DNA of 64,000 bases from CBDCME01 sp965218865 (GTDB lineage Bacteria > Pseudomonadota > Alphaproteobacteria > JAAXGF01). The notes under the pieces were generated by a model. It ran no database searches and was not told the DNA's origin. It saw nothing but the letters and a program-made list of their open reading frames with translations. This document shows positions 1 to 9,748 of this stretch, piece after piece. How positions within the stretch are numbered: the first letter of the stretch is position 1; each line of letters opens with the position of its first letter. Both the position numbers and the translations under genes were made by a program. The stretch covers positions 62,001 to 126,000 of the forward strand of contig CBDCME010000043.1 in the NCBI GenBank assembly GCA_965218865.1. The letters are read 5' to 3'.

Positions 1-364
1 CGGCGGCTTCCGCCGACTCGCGTTCGCCTTCTTCGGCGTGGGCAAGAGCTTGCTCGGCTTCCTTGAGCCGCTTTTCGGCCGCCCCGCGGTCGATCTCACT
101 AACCTTCACGGCCTCGCCGGCAAGAACGGTACAGCGGGAACGAACGACGTCGGCGAATCCGTCGGCGACAAAAATTCGCTCGGTGTTCTGCTCGCCTTCA
201 TAAACGTCGATCACGCCGGGACGCACCGTTGACAGAAGTGGCGCGTGACCGGGCAGGACGCCGAAATCACCTTCGCGTCCGGGAACGACGACCATATCCG
301 CGACCGTGGACAGCAACAGCCGTTCCGGGGTCGCAAGTTCGAAACTGACTTTATCTTCGCTCAT
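1..364 (-). CDS. atpC: ATP synthase F1 epsilon subunit, C-terminus cut by the window edge
   Basis: Epsilon is the small central-stalk subunit of F1 that couples rotation to gamma and can inhibit ATPase activity. The translation starts MSEDKVSFELATPERLL and continues with VVVPGREGDFGVLPGHAPLL, the conserved N-terminal beta-sandwich signature with the GxFGVLPGHAPL motif. The ATG is at 364-362, 15 bases after the atpD stop, so the two genes are co-transcribed. About 121 codons are visible; the helical C-terminal end lies beyond base 1. The identification is secure from motif and operon position. Confidence 0.96.
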   Translation of the reverse strand, partial: MSEDKVSFELATPERLLLSTVADMVVVPGREGDFGVLPGHAPLLSTVRPGVIDVYEGEQNTERIFVADGFADVVRSRCTVLAGEAVKVSEIDRGAAEKRLKEAEQALAHAEEGERESAEAA

Positions 365-379
365 GGGAAAGTCCCGATC

Positions 380-1782
<1,403 letters not shown>

Positions 1783-1804
<22 letters not shown>

Positions 1805-1828
1805 GTCTTTCCTGCAGCTTTTTTCATG
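1783..1828. repeat. perfect 23-bp tandem duplication over the atpD start
   Basis: Bases 1783-1805 and 1806-1828 are identical. Each copy carries the sequence complementary to ATG plus six codons and an AGGAAAG ribosome-binding site. Because 23 is not a multiple of three, the upstream start codon is out of frame with atpD. Confidence 0.95.
1801..1827 (-). CDS. eight-codon leader frame overlapping the atpD start
   Basis: This frame reads MKKAAGKT and stops at TGA, which overlaps the atpD ATG as ATGA. It has its own GGAG site seven bases upstream, the one that would have served atpD before the duplication. Its first seven residues match the start of AtpD, so it is the original atpD start thrown out of frame by the 23-bp duplication. 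Ribosomes may translate it and reinitiate on atpD. Whether it matters is unknown. Confidence 0.5.
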
Positions 1829-1867
1829 GGTTCGCTCCGGTGCTGGGGTACGGGGGATCTGAAGCCA

Positions 1868-2764
1868 TTACAGGGCCTCGGCGCCGGACACGATTTCGAT
1901 CAATTCCTTCGTGATCGCGGCCTGACGCGTACGGTTGTAGATGAGGGTGAGATCATCGATCATGTCGCCGGCGTTTCGGGTCGCGCTGTCCATGGCCGTC
2001 ATCCGTGCCGCCTGCTCGCTGGCCAAGCTCTCGAGCACGGCATGATAAATCTGAACGGCGAGGTTACGCGGCAACAGTTCCGACAGAATTTCGGCTTCGT
2101 CGGGTTCGTATTCGTAAACGGCGTCCTGCAACGACGGAGCCGATTCCCCGGCCTGCTCGGTTTCCGCCGTTACGGCGAACGGCACAAGCTGATGAACCCG
2201 GACCTCTTGGCTTATGACCGATTTGAAATGGTTGTACAGAACGGTACAAACGTCGAAGGCGCCTTCGTCGAACATTCCGGTGATCCGTTTCGCGATCGTC
2301 AACGCGCCCGAAAAATCGAAACCGCCCTTATCGATCTCGGTAACCTTGTCGACGATCAATTCGGCGCAATCGCGCTGCAGGGCGTCAAGGCTCTTACGTC
2401 CCAAGCAAAAAAGCTTAACGTCCTTGCCGTCCTCCCGGAGAGCCCCGATCCGGCCCCTCGCCGCCCGAGCGATGCCGGCGTTGAAAGCACCGCACAAGCC
2501 GCGGTCCGATGTGGTCACGACGAGGAGGTGGGTCTTGTCGGCGCCCGTTCCGACAAGCATCCGCGGCCCGTCGGTCCGATCGCGCATCGTTTGCGCGACC
2601 TCTCGCAGCATCTGGTCCATCCGCTCGGCGTAGGGGCGTGCCGCCTCGGCTCGTTCCTGCGCCCGGCGCAACTTGGAGGCGGCAACCATCTTCATCGCCT
2701 TGGTAATCTTCTGCGTCGATTTAACGCTGTTGATTCGGGTTCGAAGCGTTTTGAGGCTGGACAT
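1868..2764 (-). CDS. atpG: ATP synthase F1 gamma subunit
   Basis: Gamma is the rotating central shaft that sits inside the alpha3beta3 ring. The 298-residue product begins MSSLKTLRTRINSVKSTQKI and continues TKAMKMVAASKLRRAQ, the conserved N-terminal coiled-coil helix, and ends with the matching C-terminal helix around MTAMDSATRNAGDMIDDLTL and YNRTRQAAITKELIEIV. Length is normal. It lies 33 bases downstream of atpA and 63 bases upstream of atpD, in the same operon. Confidence 0.98.
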   Translation of the reverse strand: MSSLKTLRTRINSVKSTQKITKAMKMVAASKLRRAQERAEAARPYAERMDQMLREVAQTMRDRTDGPRMLVGTGADKTHLLVVTTSDRGLCGAFNAGIARAARGRIGALREDGKDVKLFCLGRKSLDALQRDCAELIVDKVTEIDKGGFDFSGALTIAKRITGMFDEGAFDVCTVLYNHFKSVISQEVRVHQLVPFAVTAETEQAGESAPSLQDAVYEYEPDEAEILSELLPRNLAVQIYHAVLESLASEQAARMTAMDSATRNAGDMIDDLTLIYNRTRQAAITKELIEIVSGAEAL

Positions 2765-2797
2765 GACGCGAGGTTTCCAGTTAGCGAGGTGGTGAGA

Positions 2798-4330
2798 TTA
2801 TTTGAACTTCTTGGTGAACGATTCGAGCGCACTTGCGAGCTTGGCGTCGGTGTTCTCACTGATCGCCTGCTCCTTTCGAATGGTGGCCAGCAATTTCGCT
2901 TGTTTGGACCGTATTTCGGTGAGCAGCGAATTCGCGAAGCGAACGATGTCCTCGACCGCGACTTCGTCAGCGAAGCCGCGGACACCGGCGAAAATCACCA
3001 CCACCTGTTCCTCCACCGGCAAAGGCGAATACTGCCCCTGCTTGAGCAGCTCGGTCAGTCGGGCGCCACGGGCAAGGAGCCGTTGGGTCGACGCGTCGAG
3101 GTCGGATCCGAATTGAGCGAAGGCCGCCATCTCGCGGTATTGCGCAAGTTCGAGTTTGATCGAGCCGGCAACCTGTTTCATCGCCTTGATCTGGGCCGCC
3201 GACCCGACCCGGCTGACGGACAGACCGACGTTGATGGCCGGTCGAATTCCTTGATAGAACAACTCGGTTTCGAGGAAAATCTGTCCGTCGGTGATCGAAA
3301 TTACGTTGGTCGGAATGTACGCCGACACGTCGCCGGCCTGGGTTTCGATCACGGGGAGAGCGGTTAGAGAGCCCGAACCATTCTTTTCGTTCATCTTGGC
3401 GGCACGTTCGAGCAGCCGCGAGTGGAGATAGAAGACGTCGCCCGGATAGGCTTCCCGCCCGGGGGGACGGCGCAACAAGAGCGACATCTGGCGGTAGGAA
3501 ACGGCGTGCTTCGAGAGATCGTCGTAAATGATCAGAGCATGCATGCCATTGTCGCGGAAATATTCCCCCATCGCGCAGCCAGAATAAGGCGCCAGGAACT
3601 GTAGGGGCGCCGGATCGGAGGCCGTGGCGGCGACGACGATAGTGTATTCGAGGGCGTCGTTGTCCTGAAGGGTCTTGACAATTTGGGCCACCGTTGACCG
3701 CTTCTGCCCAATGGCAACATAGATGCAATAGAGCTTCTTGCTCTCGTCGTCGCCCTCGTTCACCGACTTCTGGTTGATGATCGTATCGATTGCGACGGCG
3801 GTCTTGCCGGTTTGGCGGTCACCGATGATGAGTTCGCGTTGGCCGCGGCCGATGGGTACGAGGCTATCGAGTGCCTTGAGACCAGTCTGTACCGGTTCGT
3901 GAACCGAACGTCGGGGAATGATGCCGGGCGCCTTGACCTCGATCCGAGAGCGCTCGACTTTCGTTAACGGGCCCTTGTTGTCGATCGGTTCCCCCAAGGC
4001 ATCGACGACGCGTCCTAAAAGACCCTTGCCGATCGGAACGTCGACGATGGCGCCGGTCCGCTTGACGATATCGCCTTCCTTGATTTCGCGGTCATCGCCA
4101 AAAATGACGACGCCGACATTGTCCTCCTCAAGGTTCAACGTCATGCCCTTGATGCCGCCGGGGAATTCGACCATCTCCCCGGCCTGGACCTCGTCGAGGC
4201 CGTAAACGCGCGCGATCCCGTCGCCGACCATGAGAACCTGTCCGACTTCCGCGACCTCCGCCTCGGCGCCGAAATTTTTGATTTGCTCCTTGATGATCCC
4301 GGAGATCTCGGCCGCCCGGATTTCCATCAT
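2798..4330 (-). CDS. atpA: ATP synthase F1 alpha subunit
   Basis: The 510-residue product is the regulatory nucleotide-binding subunit that alternates with beta in F1. It has the N-terminal SGIIKEQIKNF segment, the Walker A motif GDRQTGKTA near residue 170, and the family signature PAINVGLSVSRVGSAAQ near residue 370. The first codon pair is ATG ATG and overlaps the atpH stop by four bases (ATGA), indicating translational coupling. No unusual residues were noticed. Confidence 0.98.
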   Translation of the reverse strand: MMEIRAAEISGIIKEQIKNFGAEAEVAEVGQVLMVGDGIARVYGLDEVQAGEMVEFPGGIKGMTLNLEEDNVGVVIFGDDREIKEGDIVKRTGAIVDVPIGKGLLGRVVDALGEPIDNKGPLTKVERSRIEVKAPGIIPRRSVHEPVQTGLKALDSLVPIGRGQRELIIGDRQTGKTAVAIDTIINQKSVNEGDDESKKLYCIYVAIGQKRSTVAQIVKTLQDNDALEYTIVVAATASDPAPLQFLAPYSGCAMGEYFRDNGMHALIIYDDLSKHAVSYRQMSLLLRRPPGREAYPGDVFYLHSRLLERAAKMNEKNGSGSLTALPVIETQAGDVSAYIPTNVISITDGQIFLETELFYQGIRPAINVGLSVSRVGSAAQIKAMKQVAGSIKLELAQYREMAAFAQFGSDLDASTQRLLARGARLTELLKQGQYSPLPVEEQVVVIFAGVRGFADEVAVEDIVRFANSLLTEIRSKQAKLLATIRKEQAISENTDAKLASALESFTKKFK

Positions 4331-4887
4331 GTAACCCCTTTCATGGAAAGCTGAAGTCTTTGAAGCTTCGTGCGCAGGGAGCTGTCAACCATGCGCGAAC
4401 CCACGCTAACGACGAGACCACCGATCAATTTCTTGTCCACCCTCGTCGCGACCGCCACCTTGCCGCCGACCACTTTCGTCAAGGTACGGGTGACGGCGGC
4501 GATTCGATCGTCGCTCAAGGGTTTCGCCGACACCACCTCCGCCGCCACCTCGCCGCGGTGGGCGGCAAGCAAACGGGAATAAACGGCAATCACGTCGGCG
4601 AGAACGAAGAGTCGCCGACGCTGTGACAGGACACCGACAAATCGGCGCGTCAAATCAGCCGCCTTCCCGTGCTCGAGGATCGCCATCATGGCCCGGAGCT
4701 GTTCCTCGCGGCTGAACATGGGGCTTCGCACCAGCCGTACGAGGTCGGCATTTTCGGCGAGGACTTGTTTGATGTCGGCAAGATCGGTAGCAACCTGATC
4801 AAGCGCTTTTCGCTCGACCGCCAACTCAAACAGAGCCGTACCGTACCTGCCGGCGAGACCGCTTACCTCGCTTCCATCTGTCGCCAC
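4327..4887 (-). CDS. atpH: ATP synthase F1 delta subunit
   Basis: Delta (OSCP) ties the F1 head to the peripheral stalk. The 186-residue product has the N-terminal helical bundle starting at GLAGRYGTALFELAVERKAL and the C-terminal signature GGLVVSVGSRMVDSSLRTKL. The start is a GTG at 4887-4885 with an AGGGGA element about ten bases upstream. It is the first gene of the F1 operon here, as in alphaproteobacteria, where the F0 genes are at another locus. Confidence 0.96.
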   Translation of the reverse strand: MATDGSEVSGLAGRYGTALFELAVERKALDQVATDLADIKQVLAENADLVRLVRSPMFSREEQLRAMMAILEHGKAADLTRRFVGVLSQRRRLFVLADVIAVYSRLLAAHRGEVAAEVVSAKPLSDDRIAAVTRTLTKVVGGKVAVATRVDKKLIGGLVVSVGSRMVDSSLRTKLQRLQLSMKGVT

Positions 4888-4924
4888 TTAATTTTGATCC
4901 CCTCGCGCCCCAGACACGTTGAGT

Positions 4925-4953
4925 TTAATAGGAGAATAATCTTCGCGTCTAAA
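4925..4953 (-). promoter_or_regulatory. candidate sigma70-type promoter of the atp operon
   Basis: Read on the minus strand, TTTAGA at 4953-4948 and TATTAA at 4930-4925 are separated by exactly 17 bases. Transcription would begin near 4918, about 30 bases before the atpH GTG. Each hexamer differs from consensus at two positions. It is the best-placed A+T-rich pair in the gap, but this is a pattern match only. Confidence 0.4.
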
Positions 4954-5298
4954 TACCGCCCGCGCTGGAAACGCCCTCTCCGAATCCGGCGGATTGGTAA
5001 CACAGGACCACTCGCGATGCAACCCGACATCGGCGCCGGAGACGCGCCAGAATCGAACCCGGCGATCATGCTCGGAGGCTACTTCATGCCCCGGTCTTCC
5101 CGGAAATTCTGTCGCCAAAACCCTCGCAACGGTGGTGTTTGCGGTTGCCTCGGGTGCACTTCGTCGGCTTAATGACGCCGTTGTTGAACAAAACGGTTTC
5201 CTTGGGCACTGGGATTGTCGCTCCGGTTTCCACAATCCAGTGCCGCGAGCCTTGGCCAATCGACGCCGGACCGCCACGCGAGCGCGGAAGTGAAACAG
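4954..5298. other. intergenic region, no gene recognised
   Basis: This stretch separates the divergent atp operon and the methyltransferase. Short open frames exist on both strands, but none has a convincing ribosome site or recognisable protein. A promoter for the rightward methyltransferase gene should be here, but none was clear. Confidence 0.4.
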
Positions 5299-6141
5299 AT
5301 GTCAAAATCGACTCGGTTGCTCGGGATTCAGTCCCTCATCGATCAATTCTTTTCACCCCACACCCACCCCTATCGAATCCTCGATCAACATATCAGTGAG
5401 AATCTTAGAGAAAATCACGCTTTGCTCGAAATCGGTTGTGGTCGGAGCGCACCCACACTTGTCAACTACAAAGGGCGAGCCAAAAAGTTGCTCGGCATCG
5501 ACGTTGTCGAATTCGAGATCGAGGATCCCGAACTCGAGCTCCACAATACCGACGTCGGTGAAATGAGTGTTATTCAAAGCGGTTCCGTGGATCTTTGCTT
5601 TTCTCGCAGCGTGATGGAGCACATTGAAAACGCTGAATCGGCATACGCGGAAATCCAACGTGTCCTCAAGCCCGACGGCAAATATATCTTCCTCACCCCC
5701 AATTTTTGGGATTACGCCAGTCTCATCGCCCACCTGACCCCGAACCGCTTCCATGGCACTATCGTCAAGATAGCCGAGGGAAGGGAAGAAAAGAATACTT
5801 TCCCCACATATTTCCAGTCGAATACCTATACGCGGATATGCAAATTGTCCAAAGAAAATAACTTTGATATTGCACTATTCCAATACCTTGGGCAATATCC
5901 GAATTATTTTATGTTCAGTAAATTCCTGTTTTATTGGGATGCCGGTACGAAATATTCCTGGAGAGGCATCCCAAATTGCATTTTTTGCGGGGTTGGATTT
6001 TTTGTATTTTATCCAAACGCTCCTGAAGTGCCGAGCGCGCGAACGCGTTATCGCTCGACCCGTGATTCTGGGCTGCAATCGTCCGCCGGAAGCAGCCCGC
6101 ACGTCGGTCGTGTCGTAGCAAGCGGCGCCGATTTGGTTTAA
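5299..6141 (+). CDS. class I SAM-dependent methyltransferase
   Basis: The 280-residue product has motif I LLEIGCGRSAP near residue 47, an acidic motif II GIDVVEFEIEDPELEL, motif SGSVDLCFSRSVMEHIENAE and the post-motif EIQRVLKPDGKYIFLTPN, matching the Methyltransf_11 type. The substrate cannot be told. ATG 5299 is preferred over an in-frame ATG at 5215 because the family-like sequence begins here and a GGAAG lies about nine bases upstream. After GVGFFVFYPNAP the last 40 residues are low-complexity and unlike the family, so the true C-terminus may have been replaced by a rearrangement near the downstream insertion element. Confidence 0.8.
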   Translation: MSKSTRLLGIQSLIDQFFSPHTHPYRILDQHISENLRENHALLEIGCGRSAPTLVNYKGRAKKLLGIDVVEFEIEDPELELHNTDVGEMSVIQSGSVDLCFSRSVMEHIENAESAYAEIQRVLKPDGKYIFLTPNFWDYASLIAHLTPNRFHGTIVKIAEGREEKNTFPTYFQSNTYTRICKLSKENNFDIALFQYLGQYPNYFMFSKFLFYWDAGTKYSWRGIPNCIFCGVGFFVFYPNAPEVPSARTRYRSTRDSGLQSSAGSSPHVGRVVASGADLV

Positions 6142-6357
6142 AATGGTTTCGGTGCGTACCATCGCACTCGGGCACACTCTGGCGCGATTCCCGCCCGCGT
6201 CGGGGCCGATCCGATTTTTCGAAATCTAGAGACGAAATCTCGCGTTCGCTTACCAAAACTTAAGGAGCGCCCGACAACAGTTGGTGGCACGAGGCGGAGA
6301 CCCGAAGGTGTTGCAGGGAAATGCGTAGTCTACTCGTTGTCATCGTCTTTTTAAGTA

Positions 6358-7923
6358 GTCGCCCGTGAAGAACGCGTAAGCGGCTGATGTTGGTAGTTCT
6401 TTCGGTTTGGCGAAGTAATTGGATTTGCAAGAAAACGGGTTTTGGGCCTGAAAAGCTTGTGATTTGAAATAATTGATTGTGGGGATTCCCTTCCGTTGCG
6501 GAACGTGATTCTCTGCTCCCGTCGATTGGGATTGGAGAACTGTGATGAAGCCATCGCGCAAGGTGTCATCGGGAATAGAGGACCTGTTCCGCTCGCGGTT
6601 CGAAAACATCATCAACCTGCGCCACGAGTTGGTGGTGTTGGGGGGCCGGATCGCGTGGACTTTCTTCGACGAGACCTATGAAGCCTTGTATTCGGAGGAG
6701 GGTCGGCCGGGGGTCCCGACGCGGTTGATGGTTGGGCTGCACATCCTCAAGCATATGTTCGATCTCTCGGATGAGGAGGTCTGCGAGCGCTGGGTCTACG
6801 ACCCATACTTCCAGTGCTTCTGCGGCGAAGAGTACTTTCAGCATGAGCTGCCCATGGAGCGCTCGTCGATGACCCGGTGGCGGGACCGGATCGGGCCGGA
6901 AGGTTTGGAGAAGGTATTCCAGGAGAGCCTGGCCGTGGCCCACCGGGTGGGGGCGCTGCGGGAGAAGGACCTCGAGCGGGTGACGGTGGACACCACCGTA
7001 CAAGAGAAGGCGATTGCCTTTCCGACCGACGCCAAACTGATGCAACGAGCCCGCGAGCGGCTGGTGCGACTGGCACGGGAGCACGGCATTGCCCTGCGTC
7101 AGTCCTATACCCGCCTGGGCAAGAGGGCGTTGATCATGCAAGGCCGCTACCGCCATGCCAAACAGCACAAGCGGGCCAACAAGGCCCTGCGCAAGCTCAA
7201 GACCTATCTCGGGCGCACCGTCCGCGACATCCGCCGCAAGACTGCCCAGGAGGAGAGCCTACGGGATACCTTCCGCCGCCCCTTGTGGCTGGCCGAGCGG
7301 GTGTCGACCCAGAAGCGGCGCGACCCCTTGCCCAAGGTCTATTCGCTCCACGCGCCCGAGGTCGAATGCATCGGCAAAGGGAAGGCGCACAAGCCGTACG
7401 AGTTCGGCTGCAAGGTCTCCGTGGCGGCGACCAATTCCCGCCCCCCCGGCGGCCAGTTCGTCGCCCACGTCAAGGCCTTCCACGGCAATCCCTATGATGG
7501 CCACACCTTGAGGCAGGTGATCGAAGAGATGGAACGCTGGACGGGGATATCGGCCGAGCGCATCTATGTCGACAAGGGATACCAGGGCCACGATTACCCC
7601 AACAAACACCGCGTCTTTAGATCAGGCCAGAAACGCGGCATCACGCCGACGATCAAGAAGGAGCTCAGGCGGCGCTCCGCCGTCGAGGTCGTGATCGGAC
7701 ATCTCAAGAGCGATGGCAGGCTGGGGCGCAACTTCCTCAAAGGCCGCGACGGCGACAAGATCAACGCCATCCTCGCCGGCGCCGGCTACAACTACCGCCT
7801 TGTCCTCAAATGGCTGAGGCGTTTGTTTGTCCAAATCCTGGCCGCGCTCCTCAGCGACATCTCGCACCCCACCGCAAACCCAATCGCCGCTTCAGCTTGA
7901 AATCAGGGTTCTTCACGGACGAC
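6358..7923 (+). mobile_element. IS5/IS1182-type insertion sequence, intact copy
   Basis: A 1566-bp element bounded by imperfect inverted repeats: GTCGCCCGTGAAGAAC on the left and GTTCTTCACGGACGAC on the right. The boundaries are fixed by comparison with the second copy at 20383-21614. The six bases flanking it (TAAGTA left, TACCAT right) do not match, so there is no target duplication and the neighbourhood has probably rearranged since insertion. It carries one transposase gene. Confidence 0.92.
6542..7900 (+). CDS. IS5/IS1182-type DDE transposase
   Basis: The 452-residue protein begins MMKPSRKVSSGIEDLFRSRF. It shows a DDE-type core with VTVDTTVQEKAIAFPTDAKL (first Asp, residue about 150), ERIYVDKGYQGHDYPNKHRV (second Asp) and a C-terminal EVVIGHLKSDGRLGRNFLKG (Glu). 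Two ATGs stand in tandem at 6542 and 6545. Full length compared with the deleted copy at 20567, so it could act on both. Confidence 0.93.
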   Translation: MMKPSRKVSSGIEDLFRSRFENIINLRHELVVLGGRIAWTFFDETYEALYSEEGRPGVPTRLMVGLHILKHMFDLSDEEVCERWVYDPYFQCFCGEEYFQHELPMERSSMTRWRDRIGPEGLEKVFQESLAVAHRVGALREKDLERVTVDTTVQEKAIAFPTDAKLMQRARERLVRLAREHGIALRQSYTRLGKRALIMQGRYRHAKQHKRANKALRKLKTYLGRTVRDIRRKTAQEESLRDTFRRPLWLAERVSTQKRRDPLPKVYSLHAPEVECIGKGKAHKPYEFGCKVSVAATNSRPPGGQFVAHVKAFHGNPYDGHTLRQVIEEMERWTGISAERIYVDKGYQGHDYPNKHRVFRSGQKRGITPTIKKELRRRSAVEVVIGHLKSDGRLGRNFLKGRDGDKINAILAGAGYNYRLVLKWLRRLFVQILAALLSDISHPTANPIAASA

Positions 7924-8274
7924 TACCATGTGCCCGCCACGCTGATATGTGCTCGAAACAACGGGGAGGCTTTCCTGGTCGGCTACGACCCACCGTCCAC
8001 CGCCCAGCAAAGGCGCGCCTTGGTTCAAAAACTTGGCGAATGGATGCGTGCGCAAGGGGTGGTGCGGTTCGTGGTGATCACTGAATGCTGGATGACGGAA
8101 CAGAATGAGGGGTCCGGCCACCCCACGGTGCCGCTGCACGGTGGGCAATTTAGAAATGCGTCTTTTATGTTCAGGACAATAAGACCACCGTCCGGCGCCA
8201 CAACTGCCAATTCCCTCTCGACACATCCTGGGCGAACCTGGTCACCTTGGCCAGATGGTCCCAAGTTAATCTGA
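7924..8274 (+). pseudogene. 3' fragment of an unknown gene cut by the IS
   Basis: Directly right of the IS, a frame reads VPATLICARNNGEAFLVGYD and later VVRFVVITECWMTEQNEGSG, ending at 8274. The sequence has ordered, protein-like composition (Leu/Val-rich strands, an amphipathic KLGEWMRAQ helix) and resembles small conserved proteins with an SEAWM-type strand, but no function is assigned. Its 5' part is missing: the frame runs back into the IS. The last third is Ser/Thr/Pro-rich and may be out of the original frame. Confidence 0.4.
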
Positions 8275-8653
8275 CAGTCCCTTTGCTAATTACAGGAAAA
8301 CCAAAAGCCCATCGCACACATCAATAGGGTCATTCCGCCAAAAAAAATCGCATCCAAGTTACCGTCCTCAGTTTCTGGATATTGGTATTTGTGTTCTGGT
8401 TGTGGGTATTGGTGTATTTCATCGTTCGTCATTCCTATTGTCTCCTGCCAAACCGCATTTTCTCACAAGCTCCGCAACGCCAAAAATTCCAAAGAGAACA
8501 AATCTTTACGGCTAAAAAAGGCCACTGTCAAGGTAACGAGGACCGCTCTTTGAGGCAGTCGGATTTCTAACCCTCGCCGAGGCCTTCTTCACTCACGTCA
8601 GGTGTTGCACTTGATCTGTGAATCCAGCGGACCCTTTTTTAAACGGAGGTAAA
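8275..8653. other. A+T-rich intergenic region
   Basis: No supported gene. The region is visibly richer in A and T than its surroundings and ends in a strong GGAGGTAAA ribosome site for the micro-ORF at 8654. An open frame at 8382-8570 has no ribosome site and no recognisable content. Confidence 0.4.
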
Positions 8654-8728
8654 ATGGCAGACGAACAGAGTTACTGGGTATTTATTTTTTCTTTTCTTTT
8701 TTCTGTTTTCGTTTTTCTTTTGGATTAA
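8654..8728 (+). CDS. candidate 24-residue membrane microprotein
   Basis: The frame starts MADEQSYWVFIFSFLF and is nearly all hydrophobic after residue 7, giving one membrane segment ending in LLD. It has an excellent ribosome site, GGAGGT, four bases before the ATG. Its 3' half is antisense to the lysine codons of the gene at 8682-8786, because long pyrimidine runs read as Phe/Ser/Leu on one strand and Lys/Glu on the other. It may instead be the start of a longer gene cut by a rearrangement. Confidence 0.4.
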   Translation: MADEQSYWVFIFSFLFSVFVFLLD

Positions 8729-8786
8729 GCTGAGCCTTTTTCTGTTGTTCCCTCTTGCCTTTGTCTTTTTTTCCCTTATCACCCAT
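8682..8786 (-). CDS. lysine-rich 34-residue protein
   Basis: The product begins MGDKGKKDKGKREQQKK and ends in a Lys/Glu tail; more than half the residues are Lys or Arg plus a few acidic ones. ATG 8786 is chosen over upstream in-frame starts because AGGAGA lies seven bases before it. Short, highly basic proteins of this composition are common as conserved hypotheticals; nucleic-acid or ribosome binding is a guess from charge only. Confidence 0.6.
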   Translation of the reverse strand: MGDKGKKDKGKREQQKKAQLNPKEKRKQKKEKKK

Positions 8787-8978
8787 ATCTGGTTCTCCTT
8801 GTTTGAATTGGGATTCCCCAGATGGCTCCTCCCAACCCCTTTGTTCGACGTGCGAGCCAGTAGACAACCCCCAGGGAAACGGGGTACCGTTCATACGCTA
8901 TCAGACTTGACTGTGCCTTGTGCACCTCTCGTTCGAGGCGTTCTTGTTATCAACGTGGTACGCGGGGCACCGGTCTAA

Positions 8979-9188
8979 TCACTCCACGAGAGAGAGATTC
9001 TTAGCTGAGGTTTTGCCGGGACGTTCCTGGGCGGTCTCAAACTTCACCCGCTGACCTTCATAAAGAGAGGGGAGACCGGCCGCTTCCACGGCAGTGACAT
9101 GAACGAACACGTCCTGTCCACCCCCTTCAGGCTCGATAAAACCGTAACCCTTTTGCCGATTGAACCATTTCACAGTTCCAACAGACAT
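8979..9188 (-). CDS. CspA-family cold-shock protein
   Basis: The 69-residue product has RNP1 KGYGFIEP and RNP2-like DVFVHVTAVE motifs of the OB-fold cold-shock domain, which binds single-stranded RNA and DNA. ATG 9188 is chosen because MSVGTVKWFNRQ is the canonical N-terminus and GGGGGA lies upstream; the open frame extends 25 codons further without family similarity. A roughly 50-bp motif shared with another locus lies just upstream. Confidence 0.95.
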   Translation of the reverse strand: MSVGTVKWFNRQKGYGFIEPEGGGQDVFVHVTAVEAAGLPSLYEGQRVKFETAQERPGKTSAKNLSLVE

Positions 9189-9213
9189 AACAAATCCCCC
9201 AATGAAAAAACCG

Positions 9214-9264
9214 GCCCGGGATTTCCCGGACGACACTAGCCGACTGCTGAAAAATCGTAGCACA
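9214..9264. repeat. conserved non-coding motif, copy A (upstream of csp)
   Basis: This stretch aligns with 36845-36894 over about 50 bases with only a handful of mismatches. The shared core includes GGATTTCCCGGA-like and TAGCCGA segments and ends GTAGCACA. Both copies lie upstream of minus-strand genes and contain the imperfect palindrome TCCGGGAAATCC. It could be a shared promoter/operator or a short dispersed repeat. Confidence 0.6.
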
Positions 9265-9381
9265 TATGGCGGTCAGATTCCTTTTTTTCCAGCACAAGAT
9301 TTGCCGCCAGCGAAATGGCAGCTTTTGGCTAGATTCAGCCGAATCACGCTGCTCCGAATCACGGCTGCTCTGCCCTCATGA

Positions 9382-9522
9382 GCCGACGTTCCCGGCCTTT
9401 TCGACCGCTTTAATGCGGAGAACGTTTGGAAGGTCCAGTCCGCCCTAGAGCGCGCCGGTGTCGAGTTCATCCCGTCCGACAATGGCGGGCCGGGTGTGCG
9501 GCCTACGAAGAAGGGCGAATAA
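9382..9522 (+). pseudogene. C-terminal fragment of an XRE-type HTH regulator
   Basis: After a stop at 9379 the frame reads through NVWKVQSALERAGVEFIPSD and GGPGVRPTKKGE. The pattern ALExAGVEFI followed by NGGGPGVRL is the characteristic tail of short XRE-family repressors. The DNA-binding helices are missing, so this is a remnant. Confidence 0.6.
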
Positions 9523-9748
9523 GGCCCGTGGGTGGCTGCTGATGCGCACCTCGTGGAAGGGCCCCTAACGCGCACCGTCAGCCAAGGAAACGGCAACCAT
9601 GTCGGGTTCCGGGTCCTTTCACGAGGCTTCGAAAGTGATGCGGGGCGGCTGCGCGGCGCGTGAGGCTGTCAGAAGTTTTTCTAAATTTGGTTTCCCGGAT
9701 GAAAAACCGGTATATTTCAGAGCGACAATAATCACTCCGGAGGGATCA

